51,607 nt of DNA, from contig JWIT01000035.1 of NCBI GenBank assembly GCA_000949895.1, positions 1 to 51,607 on the forward strand, read 5' to 3'. Made by a program: the position numbers and the translations under genes. Shown one piece after another: positions 24,340 through 34,241 of the stretch. Source of the stretch: Agrobacterium arsenijevicii. GTDB lineage: Bacteria; Pseudomonadota; Alphaproteobacteria; Rhizobiales; Rhizobiaceae. The notes under the pieces are model-generated. The model saw nothing but the letters and a program-made list of their open reading frames with translations. It made no database searches and had not been told where the DNA came from. How positions within the stretch are numbered: the first letter of the stretch is position 1; each line of letters begins with the position of its first letter.

Positions 24340-25687
24340 TCACGGTACAGATTTTCCATCTTGCTCTATAACGTCGAGATGGGGGCAGTGGTGATCAACC
24401 CTGCGGGGAACGCCTTTGTTACGCCATTCCCAGAATGACATCTCATCCTCAGATCGGTCTGATATAACCCAGTCGGCAATCGCTGCTGCATTGCCGGGTA
24501 TTCCATAGCCACGGCGAATGTACTTTCGTTCATCTGTCTCGCGTGGCATCGGTCTCCCTGTCCTGATGTTAATTGAAAATTCTGCTTTCTCGCCATTTTC
24601 TAGTTGAGCGGAGAAATCGTAGCATCTTGTTGCAGTTGCCAGCTTAAGGTGTGGACGCATCTTTCGCACTTCTGGATTGTCCTTCACATAATAGGCAAGG
24701 CGTACTGCGGCGTAATCTGCGTTGAAGGCTCTAACGATTTCCGGTTTGTCACAGAGGCCCAGCTGCTCAGGTTTTACCCTGGCCATCACAATGTGAACTG
24801 CGACCACTCTCATCGGCTGCCTGAGCATCGAATCGATCCAGATTTTGCCGCCTTCATAAAGGTCCTCGACGGCGATGTCGCTAAGATCGATCAGTTTTGC
24901 CAACCTCGGAAGTTCTTGAGGAAAAATCACCGGCATGAGCGCGACGGTTTCCCTCCAATCAGGCTCAGGGCTAACCTGTTTGACCGCGTCAAAGAACGCT
25001 TCGCCGCTGGAGTACTCGAAGGTGTAAAAGAGAAGGACCACACGCTGACGGTATTTCGGACGGCGGCTTAGCCAAGCAGTGATAATGTGGGCTTCAAAGT
25101 CGCGACCATCTAAAAAGAAGGTTGCGCCCGGATTGACGTCGAAAACCTTATCCAAAAGAGGCTCAAGAAAAGGGATGATGTCGTTTGTTACGGTGTATGA
25201 TTCTGTGATCTCACCATTTGAAACCTCTCGAATGATCACCGGTATATTCTTAACATCTGCTGAATGGAGTTCTCGGATCAGTCTATCCGGTAACGTGGAA
25301 ATCCGCCAGGTATTGAAGTCGTGAGACACAACGGGCAAATTGTCAGAAGTTAGTGTCGTATCCAATTCAGAAAGATTTCGCCGTTCCATCCCTCCGAGGG
25401 CAGTCAGTAATGAGGTTTCGGTACACTCCTGTACGCCCTTCCCCAAGTTGTACATGCCCCGGTGTTCTATGACTTGAAAGGCGTTCAAGAAGGTGTGGTA
25501 CCGAATGACGAGCAAGCACCTCGTCTGAAGTTACGCCTGCTGGGAGATCCCACTGGATTTCCCACCTGGGCCATCCCGTACCCTTCACTGGGAAGGGTTT
25601 GCGCTGACAGAGTACCTGAAAAAAACCGGTTAAAAACTCGGAATGAACCGGAAATCAAAAGAAAGAAAAAGATGAACCTACATCCAT
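24340..25687 (-). pseudogene. acs: Agrocinopine synthase homologue, left-border copy, frameshifted
   Basis: The long frame (ending 24340) has the GDPD-like core IEHRGMYNLGKG, LSELDTTLTSDNLPVVSHDF (His-Arg, Glu-Leu-Asp and Ser-His-Asp motifs) and is homologous throughout to the intact copy at 35549-36905. Acs joins sugar units through a phosphodiester in the plant. The 5' part is in another frame: the coding block QVLCQRKP...LARHSVPHLLERL ends at 25478, and the next block QVIEHRG starts at 25476. Only one base lies between, where the intact copy has 18, so 17 nt are lost and the frame is broken. The downstream frame itself opens only at TTG 25515; its first ATG is 25455. No start is evident unless the 25616-25681 segment is spliced out. 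Confidence 0.8.
25616..25681 (-). other. Possible mini-intron in the left-border acs homologue
   Basis: Read on the minus strand, ATG GAT is followed by GTAGGTTCATC..., then a T-rich stretch, TTTTTAAC (branch-point-like) and TTTTTTTCAG. Removing these 66 nt joins ATG GAT to GTA CTC TGT CAG, in frame with the conserved VLCQRKP block. Unspliced, the same frame meets TGA after ten codons. The same position is GT...AG in the second acs copy. 66 nt is short for a plant intron. Confidence 0.3.
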
Positions 25688-26341
25688 ATTTCGAGAAAAG
25701 CGTGTGTTCGAAACGTCGGTTCGGGCTAGAGCAGGAGGGTACCGAATGATCGCAGCCGCACAGAAAGAGCGCGGTTTAGTTTGTTATAGCAAGCGCTACA
25801 CAGGTCGTTTGCCCAGTTTAAATGTATAAGACAAGACTGCCAGCTGGAAGTTGAGGAATAGCGTCTTAAATTCATCATGATATAAGCATGCGCGGGAATC
25901 CCGCTCCTTTTTTGAAAGCTAAGGTCAGTGTCGGCCGCAATGGCAGTGGATGCCAGAATTTTCAAATCGTACTGTTCGACGGGTCTGACTTCTTTCAATC
26001 TAGGCCGCCGAAAGTATTTCTTATATAGGAGCACGTTTATCATTTGATGTTAGTACAAACACGTTTTCGCTGTCGGCAGATGGAGGTGCATAATTATAAA
26101 AGGATGATGCCTATAAAGAAGAGACTAATATTATAATATCGGCTATTATGACTAAAGAAATTTCTTGAAATTATTGCGTTATGGTTGAATTATTATTCTA
26201 GAGGCCCTGTATTTTTGCCGACATTACTAATTTTTATTATCTGCGGCAGTGTATAGAAGCCTCATACTTTACGGACGCGCGCTCTGCAGTTAAAGTCGCT
26301 AGATTGGCAGGGGGACCTGGGAAGCACCTCCAAAGTGCAGA
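25688..26341. other. Intergenic T-DNA between the acs homologue and the gene-5 paralogue
   Basis: This stretch contains the divergent 5' flanks of the minus-strand acs homologue and the plus-strand plast gene. It is AT-rich, with several TATA-like words around 26110-26240. No gene supported. Confidence 0.5.
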
Positions 26342-27025
26342 ATGTACTACGAACGACCCGTGTTCGACATAGTCGATACCTGGGAGATAAGAGAACGGGA
26401 GGTACTTAAACCCGTCCTGAGCGTAGCTGAAGAAGATTACTGCTATTTCGTGCAGAACACGGTTGCCTCCGCGCAGCGCTCCTGGGTTGATTTAGTCGCC
26501 AATCTTTTTAACTCTCCAGATTCTGACATTGATGACGCGCTGAATCGCTTTGCAGACGCGCCCTGCTTGCATGGGCCGACACTCGAGCCGATGAACCTGA
26601 TACTCAAAGGTTCTCCGATGTATGTTTATTGCTCGTTCGAAGAGATGAGAAGTTGTGCAACCAAACGATTCTATGAGGGCATTTCGAATCGCGGCGTGGT
26701 GATTTGCACAGTTCCACCCTATGCTGAGGGGGTAACGAGAGATGATATGAGTGTCTGGCAAAATCAGGCCTGTGTGAATACCTGCAGCGGGAAGAACGAT
26801 TTGGATGCATACATTGCATTCTTGCCAACCAGTTCGCTTCAGGAGTCGAGCTATTGGCACACGAAGAATGGTATCTATAGTTTCTTGGCACCGTCGCAAA
26901 CGGATGCCTTTTGCTGCGAAATACTTTGTGTGGGGCGGGCTCTTTTTGAAGATAGGAGCCGTAAAGAGAAACTCAGAAATTGTTTGTTGAAGCTTCTCAA
27001 TTACCGTCTCAAGCTGTTATTTTGA
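26342..27025 (+). CDS. Plast/RolB-family protein, close paralogue of gene 5
   Basis: 227 residues from the first ATG (MYYERPVFDIVDTWEIRERE). It has the family landmarks in order: AQRSWVD, PMYVYCSFEEMR, ISNRGVVICTVPPYAEGVTR, LDAYIAFLPTSSLQ and CCEILCVGRALFED. It is clearly similar along its length to gene 5 at 37419, more so than to the other family members here. Plast proteins are plant-expressed and alter growth or hormone responses; no biochemical role is shown for this one. It probably corresponds to one of the lettered nopaline T-DNA genes (a-e). Confidence 0.85.
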   Translation: MYYERPVFDIVDTWEIREREVLKPVLSVAEEDYCYFVQNTVASAQRSWVDLVANLFNSPDSDIDDALNRFADAPCLHGPTLEPMNLILKGSPMYVYCSFEEMRSCATKRFYEGISNRGVVICTVPPYAEGVTRDDMSVWQNQACVNTCSGKNDLDAYIAFLPTSSLQESSYWHTKNGIYSFLAPSQTDAFCCEILCVGRALFEDRSRKEKLRNCLLKLLNYRLKLLF

Positions 27026-27480
27026 TGGCAAATGAGTTTACTGGCCCAATATCTGGGGCTGAAAGGGAGTGAAGTTAAAAGGTCCGAATATATCTAATGG
27101 CGCTTACGCTTGGTCGGCTTTTTGCCCGCGGATTCACTATAAATAAATTGTAATGTCAGATTTTCAATCTGCGTATTACGATCTGTACGCTGGGCGTTTA
27201 TTTTATTGTATGTCTTTTGCATATGGATTTTTGTATTGCGTATAACGTTATGTAATCATAATGAGATGAGCAACGGCCCATAAACAAGACGCTTTTATGC
27301 TGATGCAATGACAGTTTCTCTTAGAGAAAGATGTAATGAGCTCCGTATATCTAAAGTAATAATAGAATCTTTTTAAAACGTGAATGACTGCCGTGATGCT
27401 TTTGTGTGAAGATACATTGTGCGGTGGTTTTTTTGGATCACGCGTTTTTCTCCCTCCAGGTGAAGTGGACCAACAAAATA
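27026..27480. other. Intergenic T-DNA, converging 3' ends
   Basis: AT-rich 3' flanks of a plus-strand and a minus-strand gene, with AATAAATTG (27140) and TTTATTTTA words suitable for polyadenylation. No coding frame. Confidence 0.5.
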
Positions 27481-29052
27481 TTAAGCTCTTGAACGATCAT
27501 TGAGGAGTCTCGAGCCAACGTACATGAATAGTCTCCCCCAAAGTTTGGGAAAAAGGCTCAGGAAAAAGATCAGTACGAAGGCTATCCAGAAATGAATGTT
27601 GGCGAACCCAGCAAGAAAAGATTTTTTCGTCAGAAGCCAGTAACTCGAATTGCCCAGCACGAATAAAGTGCTTGGAAAACTTACGCCGGCGGTTGCGGTG
27701 AAAAGGCGCAACAGATCGTGCGAGCTTTGCGAATTATCCATAACGTCAACAGCGGCCCGCGCAGCTAACGGCACAAGATTGGCCGCCGCAATAAGGCCTG
27801 AATAGGCATCGGTTGGAAACGTAGAGAGGCATATCAGGCCAGCCATCGTCAGGATTGCTACTAGTATGCCTGCTTTGCCTCCCCGAGGACTGCGGTCGTT
27901 ATCGTCGGCAATATGGCCGACCCACCGGAGAACCCTCAGGGCATCTTCATGGTCTTGTTTGTGGTAACCGATCTGAATACGGAGACGGTTACTCACCTCA
28001 AAGGTGTCGAGCCAGGAATAGATGATGGTGCTGGAATTCCTCAATCTTGTGTATTCAGAAGTGAAATCGGAACTCTGAGCTGTAGAAATCCTTTTCATCC
28101 GCAAGAAAGAGTATTTTAATAAATCCCGGATGTTCTTCCTGTTCTGCATCAGCATTTGCCACAGAATGCATAGTGACGCCTTCCATGCTACATCTTTGGC
28201 GGTGTGAAATGTGGTTCCCTCATGTTGGGGCATAGCAATGGCGAATAAGCCAAAAATTAAAACTGGCAATCCTCCGAGGAAGACTTCGCAAGCCAGGTGA
28301 GCGGCGAGCCTCGTGTCCGCCCAAGGATAATCAAAAATCGCAAGCACCATAAGCTGTGTTTGCAGAGTAATAGGCCCAGAGCGCAAGACGGCAACTTCCG
28401 CTCCAAGTGAGGCAGATACTATGTCGGGCAGGACAACCGCCAACTGCATTATGACCAACCAAAGCCAGAACAGACCCCTCTCCCAAAGGGGTAGGTGGCA
28501 TTTTAGTTGCCACCTCATTTCTTGCGTTTGAATGGATTGCGCGCTTCGACGCAGGTACTTTTTAACTTCTTTGGGCAGGCTGGGGAGTTCAAGAATAACT
28601 CGAAAGGCGTCGTCTCTTTCCTTGCGCGCTTGAGTGGCCCAAGCGTTTCGCGTGGATAGGGGCATGCGCATGAGGATATCCGTCAAGCTGTTCTCCGAAC
28701 TGGCGAATGGACGATAAGATTTGTCGGCAATATCTTCATCAGGAATGACGGCCGGTTCCGGTGCTGCTGTTAAAGCAAACGCATCTACATGGTCATGGGC
28801 CGCTGGCTGGTGCGTTGAACAAAAGATCTGCTGCATATGATGTGATACCATGCCTTCATCTTCTGGCAGTGGAGTGACGGAATGGCCTCGAATGCAGTCT
28901 GCTTCTTGGCCGACATCGGTTTCCTCAGTGATGTAAGAGTAAGGTCCTCCCAAGAAGGGTGAAGGGAGGATTTTTCTGACATGGAGGGAGTGAAGCCAGC
29001 TGCTTTTGAGCTTTCTTTCTATCGCCTCAACCGGAGTGTTCTGGTTCTCCAT
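27481..29052 (-). CDS. Unrecognised multi-spanning membrane protein of the T-DNA
   Basis: 523 residues from the first ATG (MENQNTPVEAIERKLKSSWL); the frame extends to a TTG at 29091. The N-terminal ~185 residues are hydrophilic, with a charged helical stretch (TRNAWATQARKERDDAFRVI). The rest has about six membrane helices, e.g. LFWLWLVIMQLAVVLPDI, LGGLPVLIFGLFAIAM, AGILVAILTMAGLICL, GLIAAANLVPLAARAAV and HFWIAFVLIFFLSLF. Between them lies a soluble loop (~310-400) with an Asp-His-rich segment. I recognise no family. It is not plast, opine synthase or hormone enzyme. It is intact and of normal coding quality, so likely expressed in plant cells; its position fits a lettered nopaline T-DNA gene (c?). 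Confidence 0.75.
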   Translation of the reverse strand: MENQNTPVEAIERKLKSSWLHSLHVRKILPSPFLGGPYSYITEETDVGQEADCIRGHSVTPLPEDEGMVSHHMQQIFCSTHQPAAHDHVDAFALTAAPEPAVIPDEDIADKSYRPFASSENSLTDILMRMPLSTRNAWATQARKERDDAFRVILELPSLPKEVKKYLRRSAQSIQTQEMRWQLKCHLPLWERGLFWLWLVIMQLAVVLPDIVSASLGAEVAVLRSGPITLQTQLMVLAIFDYPWADTRLAAHLACEVFLGGLPVLIFGLFAIAMPQHEGTTFHTAKDVAWKASLCILWQMLMQNRKNIRDLLKYSFLRMKRISTAQSSDFTSEYTRLRNSSTIIYSWLDTFEVSNRLRIQIGYHKQDHEDALRVLRWVGHIADDNDRSPRGGKAGILVAILTMAGLICLSTFPTDAYSGLIAAANLVPLAARAAVDVMDNSQSSHDLLRLFTATAGVSFPSTLFVLGNSSYWLLTKKSFLAGFANIHFWIAFVLIFFLSLFPKLWGRLFMYVGSRLLNDRSRA

Positions 29053-30092
29053 TGATAACTTGGCACAGCTTGAGGCATCCAGGGAATGCAAAAGCTCCTT
29101 TATTAATTGTGCTCGAATCCACCGAATAAAAATGCACCGCGTGGGTCTCGGTCCTGTTTTGGCCTATAAGTCAAAGCAGCGGCGTCGACTAGACGATAGT
29201 CAGTTGTTTTTTTAAAGGAAAACGAGTTTTCTATTCGGAAAGAAAATGTGCCGTTCGCCTAATAATGATGCCAATGACTTAATCTGTACGACGGATCGTG
29301 TAATATTATAGAGCCAAGTGCGATTCAATGAATTTCAATTGTTGGTATTTCAGCGAATTTGTATTTTTCCATTTGGAATGGTATAACAGCACGTTCATAA
29401 CGTTAAAGGAAAGGGGAGGCATATACGCGGAATATTTAACTGTATCAATGAAATTGAAATATTCAATCTGGCACGCAGAACCCACATCAACAGTTTAACT
29501 CGACTCTCGGAAAGCCAGCTATCATTCGAAAATCTGTCGCTTCCTCTAGCGCCGCTGTGATTGTAGGGCGAAATGACAAACTGCGCGACGTTGCCTGAAT
29601 GACTGGCTGTATGGCATGGGACGCGTTCTTGAAAGAGAGTCGCTAAGATAAACCTCTCCAACCCAACCGAAACATGGTTGCTTCCGTGTTTCGAACACAG
29701 CAGTTTCACCTCATTGCGAGACTTGTTGAGAGATTTTCAAATTTGTCGGCAGGTTCGATTGCTGACTATTGATTTGCACGAAAGTGTGAAAAACAAGTCC
29801 TTATCGTGGCAGTTGGTATGATGTTCAGGAGCAACGCAATTCAAAAGTGGACCCAGGCTGTTTCACGGGTCCCATCGCGGTGCCCAAATATCTGAGTAGC
29901 ATCAAAGCTCTGGTGACGGTCAAATGAATTCGTCGGTGTTCTGGGAACAAGCGTTTGAAAATGTTGATATGCTCACTTCCCACTTTGACAAGTGCGGCAC
30001 GAGCGAAATAGTAACCTAAACTTTCTTTATTGCGATGTTTGACAATCACTGGGCAGGTGAGTGTTATAATAAAGGGCCATTAGCCTTCGGCC
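29053..30092. other. 1-kb T-DNA gap without a confident gene
   Basis: This gap is the 5' flank of the membrane-protein gene and of the next plast gene. A minus-strand frame at 29825-30049 (74 codons from GTG, with KHRNKESLGYYFARAALVK and LTVTRALMLLRYLG) has a protein-like look but no ATG and no recognised family; it may be a gene relic. Another minus frame at 29395-29709 shows nothing. TTATAATAAAG at 30064-30074 is a good TATA for the gene at 30093. Confidence 0.4.
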
Positions 30093-30824
30093 ATGCACAC
30101 CTCACTAATGTCTTACAATCAAAATATGATACCCTCAGGGGATGATCGCCCCGTTTTTCCGACAATTGATTTGTTCGCAAACACCTCCCTGGAAGAACTT
30201 CAGCAGAGCCTATGCGCGGCGGTCGCAAATTATAGGGATTTCCTCACTCGAAAGATTCTCCCCTTCCAGCAATCTTGGGTTGTCCGAGTCCTGTCCGAAT
30301 CCGGCCTAGACGAAGAGACTCTGCGCGCAATCAAAAGCTGTGTCTTCACGCCGTGTTGCAGCATTCCTGGCGCCGTCCAGCCAGATAGAATTTGCCAACA
30401 TGACTCACCAATCTACATCTACACCTCCCTGAATTTATTATCGCAATACGTCGAAGGAAAAACCCTATTGCGGTGCTATCGCAAATTTGTGCTGGCTTCA
30501 TCACTCCCACCATACCGAACGGATATTCCAGCAGAGGAGCTCAAGAACGTACTCAACAGTATCTTGCCAGGCGCCTATAGCATGCCGCATGCCGTAAGCT
30601 GCTTCGTGGCCATTTTGCCCAGTAAGAAATTCACGATCAGCATGTCCAAAATCACCACCCGTGGTGGCGCGGAGGAGCATTTTGTCGTTTTCAGTAGAGA
30701 AGAGAACGACAGAATCCCATACGACATCGTCGCAGTGGGGAAGACGCTGTTCTCCCAGTCGGACGAGGAATTTGGTTTGCCAAATCTCAGCTTCGATGAA
30801 CTACAGAACCTTATCAGCACTTAA
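30093..30824 (+). CDS. Plast/RolB-family protein
   Basis: 243 residues from ATG 30093 (a second ATG, 30108, is also possible). Landmarks: FQQSWVVRVL, SPIYIYTSLNLLSQYV, KFVLASSLPPYRTDIP, AVSCFVAILPSKKF and PYDIVAVGKTLFSQSDEE. They match the shared plast scaffold but diverge from gene 5, and the protein has an insertion with several Cys (TPCCSIPGAVQPDRICQ). It is preceded within 30 bp by TATAATAAAG. Probably one of the lettered nopaline T-DNA genes (c' by position); function unknown. Confidence 0.8.
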   Translation: MHTSLMSYNQNMIPSGDDRPVFPTIDLFANTSLEELQQSLCAAVANYRDFLTRKILPFQQSWVVRVLSESGLDEETLRAIKSCVFTPCCSIPGAVQPDRICQHDSPIYIYTSLNLLSQYVEGKTLLRCYRKFVLASSLPPYRTDIPAEELKNVLNSILPGAYSMPHAVSCFVAILPSKKFTISMSKITTRGGAEEHFVVFSREENDRIPYDIVAVGKTLFSQSDEEFGLPNLSFDELQNLIST

Positions 30825-31531
30825 TCTGTTTTCTATTCGTGGATAGAAAACAACCCTAGTGTATGGGATCAATATAACCATGCTAGTGCCACTGTGTATC
30901 TCCCGATGAGACATGTAATGATATGGATGCATGTTTCATGCAAGGATAAGAATGTGATAAAAATAATTTGATAAAAATAAGTCCGTGATGCTTTTCTGAA
31001 ACATCTTTGAGGAAGTATTATTTATTGAACAGATTTTACACAAATTGAAAATTCATCCTGGTGAAACAGCGTATTTTTTTGACAGAATGGTAATGATTCG
31101 TGAGACAATGTGGGCCATCGTTTTCGGGCATCGAAAGCTGGCTTCGTCACGAGCCAAGCGAAGGCACAAGCCTCAATTTTGCGATGAGCCAGGGAGGCAC
31201 GCTACGTGTCTGTCAGCAATTATAGGACTATGGTGGATGCTTTTTGACAATGTGGCGATAAGGATCACCTCGATAAGCTCGAAACCTGCTTTATGTCATT
31301 CACATGTCAATTATCGAAAAAAACGGCCCTACGCTCATCCAATAGTTAAGTAACGGGTCCTGTTTGTAGTTTAACAGACAGGAATGCTGTTTCCAGAAGG
31401 TATTTCAACAGTATAAATCCGTAAAATTACTATGATCACCTTCCCTGCACATGCGTTTTTCAGCTATAAAGCAAGATTCAATCTCTGGGGCTCCAAAGAG
31501 CTCCGGATGCTTACACCCCGCATAAAGCTTA
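30825..31531. other. Intergenic T-DNA with the promoter of the next plast gene
   Basis: AT-rich. A 102-codon frame at 31045-31353 has no recognisable content. TATAAA at 31465-31470 stands ~65 bp before the ATG at 31532. Confidence 0.5.
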
Positions 31532-32227
31532 ATGATGGTATATCAGCGTCCTGTTTTCACGGTGATTAGCCTGCTGCGGATCCGGAACCGCGAAGAGGCC
31601 AAGCTCGTGCTGATCGGAGCAGTCGTGGTTTATCGCAATTTTGTGGAACAAACCTTGGCTGATGCCCAAAAAAATTGGGTCAAGTCACTCGTACTCTACG
31701 ACGATCCGGGTGATGCTGTGACCGGCATCCTGACATGGTTCAGCAGGTATGCATGCTTGCACGGACCAAGGTTGGGGCCGTTGGACACAATCGCCGTGAA
31801 TGATAATCCGCTCTACATTTACTGTCCTCGTAGGAAGCTTGAGGAATATGCAAAAGAACGTATTGTGTCTTTTCATTCAGAGATCGGCTCGGTCGTGTGC
31901 TCCATGTCACCCTTCGATGCAGGCGTGACGCGTGAGAAGGTCCGCTATGGGCATAACCTGATATCCCCAGGGTCTTGCCTCCTTCCGGATGCTTTGGAAG
32001 CCTATGTCGCCTTTCTCCCGAGCAAGTCGTTTCTGAAATTGCCATATAGCGTTTATGAGGTTCACAATGATCGTTATGTTCATAAGTTCTTTGCGCTGCT
32101 CCCAGGATCCCGCTTTCATTTTGAAGTCGTAGCGGTTGGTTTGGCCTATCCCGCTGCCAAAAAAAGGCCTTCTGGTCTTGGAATTCTGCGTTGTTGCTTC
32201 ACCGGAAAGACAAACACCTGCCTGTAA
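31532..32227 (+). CDS. Plast/RolB-family protein
   Basis: 231 residues (MMVYQRPVFTVISLLRIRNR). Family motifs: AQKNWVKSLV, NPLYIYCPRRKLEEY, GSVVCSMSPFDAGVTREKVR, LEAYVAFLPSKSFLK and FHFEVVAVGLAYPAAKK. It is related to gene 5 but lacks its exact PPYAEG motif (SPFDAG instead). The C-terminus is short and basic. TATAAAG is placed correctly upstream. By order it would be nopaline T-DNA gene d. No enzymatic residues are known for the family. Confidence 0.8.
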   Translation: MMVYQRPVFTVISLLRIRNREEAKLVLIGAVVVYRNFVEQTLADAQKNWVKSLVLYDDPGDAVTGILTWFSRYACLHGPRLGPLDTIAVNDNPLYIYCPRRKLEEYAKERIVSFHSEIGSVVCSMSPFDAGVTREKVRYGHNLISPGSCLLPDALEAYVAFLPSKSFLKLPYSVYEVHNDRYVHKFFALLPGSRFHFEVVAVGLAYPAAKKRPSGLGILRCCFTGKTNTCL

Positions 32228-32705
32228 GAAACTAAGCGTTGGAATGAAGCCAGAAGGTCCGCATCGCCGTTTACCGGTTTATTGTGAAATATCTTTTAAG
32301 TTATGATAATCTGCTGTTGCACGTCGGCAGCAGATCGTGGGCTATTGCCACTATGTACTACGTTCTGTTTTCAAGCACTGTAGCATCTTTCTAAGCGAAA
32401 TAAATTATCTCGTTTGTTTGTGTTTTTGAAACAAATATTCATACAGAACAGTGCGATATGTCGTAAAATAGTAAACATGCTGTTCAAAGTTCTTATCCCC
32501 AGGCAATTGCCTCGGATACCTATAGTTTTAAAAGAATACCATACATATCACGACATATACGTTTTGATGCCACACAAAGTCAATGAATAGCGGGAAATAG
32601 TCGTAAGCGAAAGTTATCTTGTGTGTGACGAACTGTGTAATTGGATGCAGGGTCTATTTAAAGCCTTTTGAGCGGATGAGGTGAAGACCATTTCTGCAAA
32701 TAGAT
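32228..32705. other. Intergenic T-DNA with TATA box for the next gene
   Basis: AT-rich. TATTTAAA at 32655-32662 sits ~45 bp before ATG 32706. Nothing else seen. Confidence 0.5.
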
Positions 32706-33650
32706 ATGATGGTTCCACCACGTCCAGGCTTCGCTCCGCTTAGTCTTGAATCTATTAATGACAGAATGGAAATGCATCTATTTTTGACCAGTGCATGCAT
32801 CCTATATCATATCTATATCCGCGATAATCTCCTGATTTATCAGGAGATTTGGACGAAATACTGGCGGGGACGATTGGCAGAGAGCGCGCTAAAAAACGAA
32901 ATTTCCGCGTTATATCTTCGTCTCCCATTTCCTCGTCCGCCGACGCTTCAGTCCATCGCAGAGCAGGAGGTGATCTGTAAAGACGCGGCGCCAATCTATG
33001 TTTATTGTTCCCGGGAAGCTATGCTGAGTCATGTGCAGTCTAAGGATCTTTGCCAATTCGGAAGGGCGAACCTTCTCGCATGCACGTTAGCTCCTTACCG
33101 AACCGGAGTTACAATCGAAATGGTGCGATGTTTGTTCAAGCGTTTACGCGATGGAAATCGCGTCGAAGCTGGAACCGGCGAAGAAGACTTGAGTCATTTT
33201 GTGGCCTTCCTTCCCACCACGGCTTTCCGGCGAGGGCCGCGGTTTTACCTGGGTGGCGAAAATGTCCAATTCTTTCTACGAGAAGGAGGGTTGGAACTCC
33301 CTTGCCACATCATCGCGTTCGGTAGAGCGTTGTTCAGCGAAATACTAGCTGATGGCTCGTCCTGGGACTGGAAAAGCGTCGGGGAGAGTTCTCGTTTGAA
33401 TCATGTTCGGGCCAGTGTCGAATTGTCACGCAACGTTCCAACGGCGGAGACAACTGATAATTGGGCCGAAGCGGCTTTAGGAACCGACGCCGTGTACCCC
33501 GTGCGGCCTCCAAATCTGACCCCGACGCAAGATCATCCTTGCAAACCCTTGCTTTCGGGAAATCGAGTGCCGAATGAACGTCATAGACCTTGGAAGCGCT
33601 TCTTCAAGAAGCTCCGATCTGTTTCAAAGCATTTCTACTTTAATCGCTGA
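32706..33650 (+). CDS. Plast/RolB-family protein with a long basic C-terminal extension
   Basis: 314 residues, ~80 longer than its relatives. Residues ~1-225 carry the scaffold: IYQEIWTKYW, APIYVYCSREAMLSHV, NLLACTLAPYRTGVTIEMVR, LSHFVAFLPTTAFR and PCHIIAFGRALFSEIL. The extension (~230-314) is Pro/Thr-rich and ends in a strongly basic patch, RHRPWKRFFKKLRSVSKHF, that could bind nucleic acid or act as nuclear or membrane-targeting signal. By order it would be nopaline gene e, a plast gene with known growth effects. The start is the first of two ATGs after a good TATA. Confidence 0.8.
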   Translation: MMVPPRPGFAPLSLESINDRMEMHLFLTSACILYHIYIRDNLLIYQEIWTKYWRGRLAESALKNEISALYLRLPFPRPPTLQSIAEQEVICKDAAPIYVYCSREAMLSHVQSKDLCQFGRANLLACTLAPYRTGVTIEMVRCLFKRLRDGNRVEAGTGEEDLSHFVAFLPTTAFRRGPRFYLGGENVQFFLREGGLELPCHIIAFGRALFSEILADGSSWDWKSVGESSRLNHVRASVELSRNVPTAETTDNWAEAALGTDAVYPVRPPNLTPTQDHPCKPLLSGNRVPNERHRPWKRFFKKLRSVSKHFYFNR

Positions 33651-34241
33651 ATCTGTATTAATTTGCTGTCTGGTTGTGCTTTCGCTTAAATAATTATCTA
33701 TGTTCGAGTGCGGTCCTTGTGATGTTGTTGAAACAAATGTTTTATTGGCTGATATGGCCATCAATAAAAATTTTAAAATAGCGATCATGCTATATTGATA
33801 GAACATGGTTGTTTGCTACAGGTAATCAGATAGGTATTTAATAGGTATTATTTGTCGAACACAAACCCGATAATTTCGCAGTTCAATTATTGAATATCGA
33901 GAATCCGAGCGACTAAGTTTGAAGTGATTTCCCGAAATTATCGCATTTTTGAAAAAATCGTAAAGACAAATGGACGTGGCCAAGGGTCACCGAGTGCGGC
34001 GTGCCGCAAAAATAGAAACCTGGTCTCCAATTATGCCACTGCAATTTTCATTCGGCACCCTGCTAGGGGAATTATCAATCGAGTACCCCATAGTTGGTGA
34101 TCAATCCCATTGACTTTTTCATCTTGGCAGATGGTGACTCTCTTCTTGGTTGTCCTCAACATCCTTATGCGTGGCGTGGGATGTCCTTATAAATTTCCCC
34201 CTGATGGTTCGTCAAATGCATCAGTCGTCGCCAGAACAATC
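33651..34241. other. Intergenic T-DNA before the ipt stub
   Basis: AT-rich; the last ~130 bp would be the 5' flank of the truncated ipt copy, with TTATAAATTTCC near 34188 as a possible TATA. No gene. Confidence 0.45.

Noticed and set aside
31045..31353. 102-codon frame between two plast genes
   Set aside because: No similarity to plast or other families; it overlaps probable 3' and 5' flanks.
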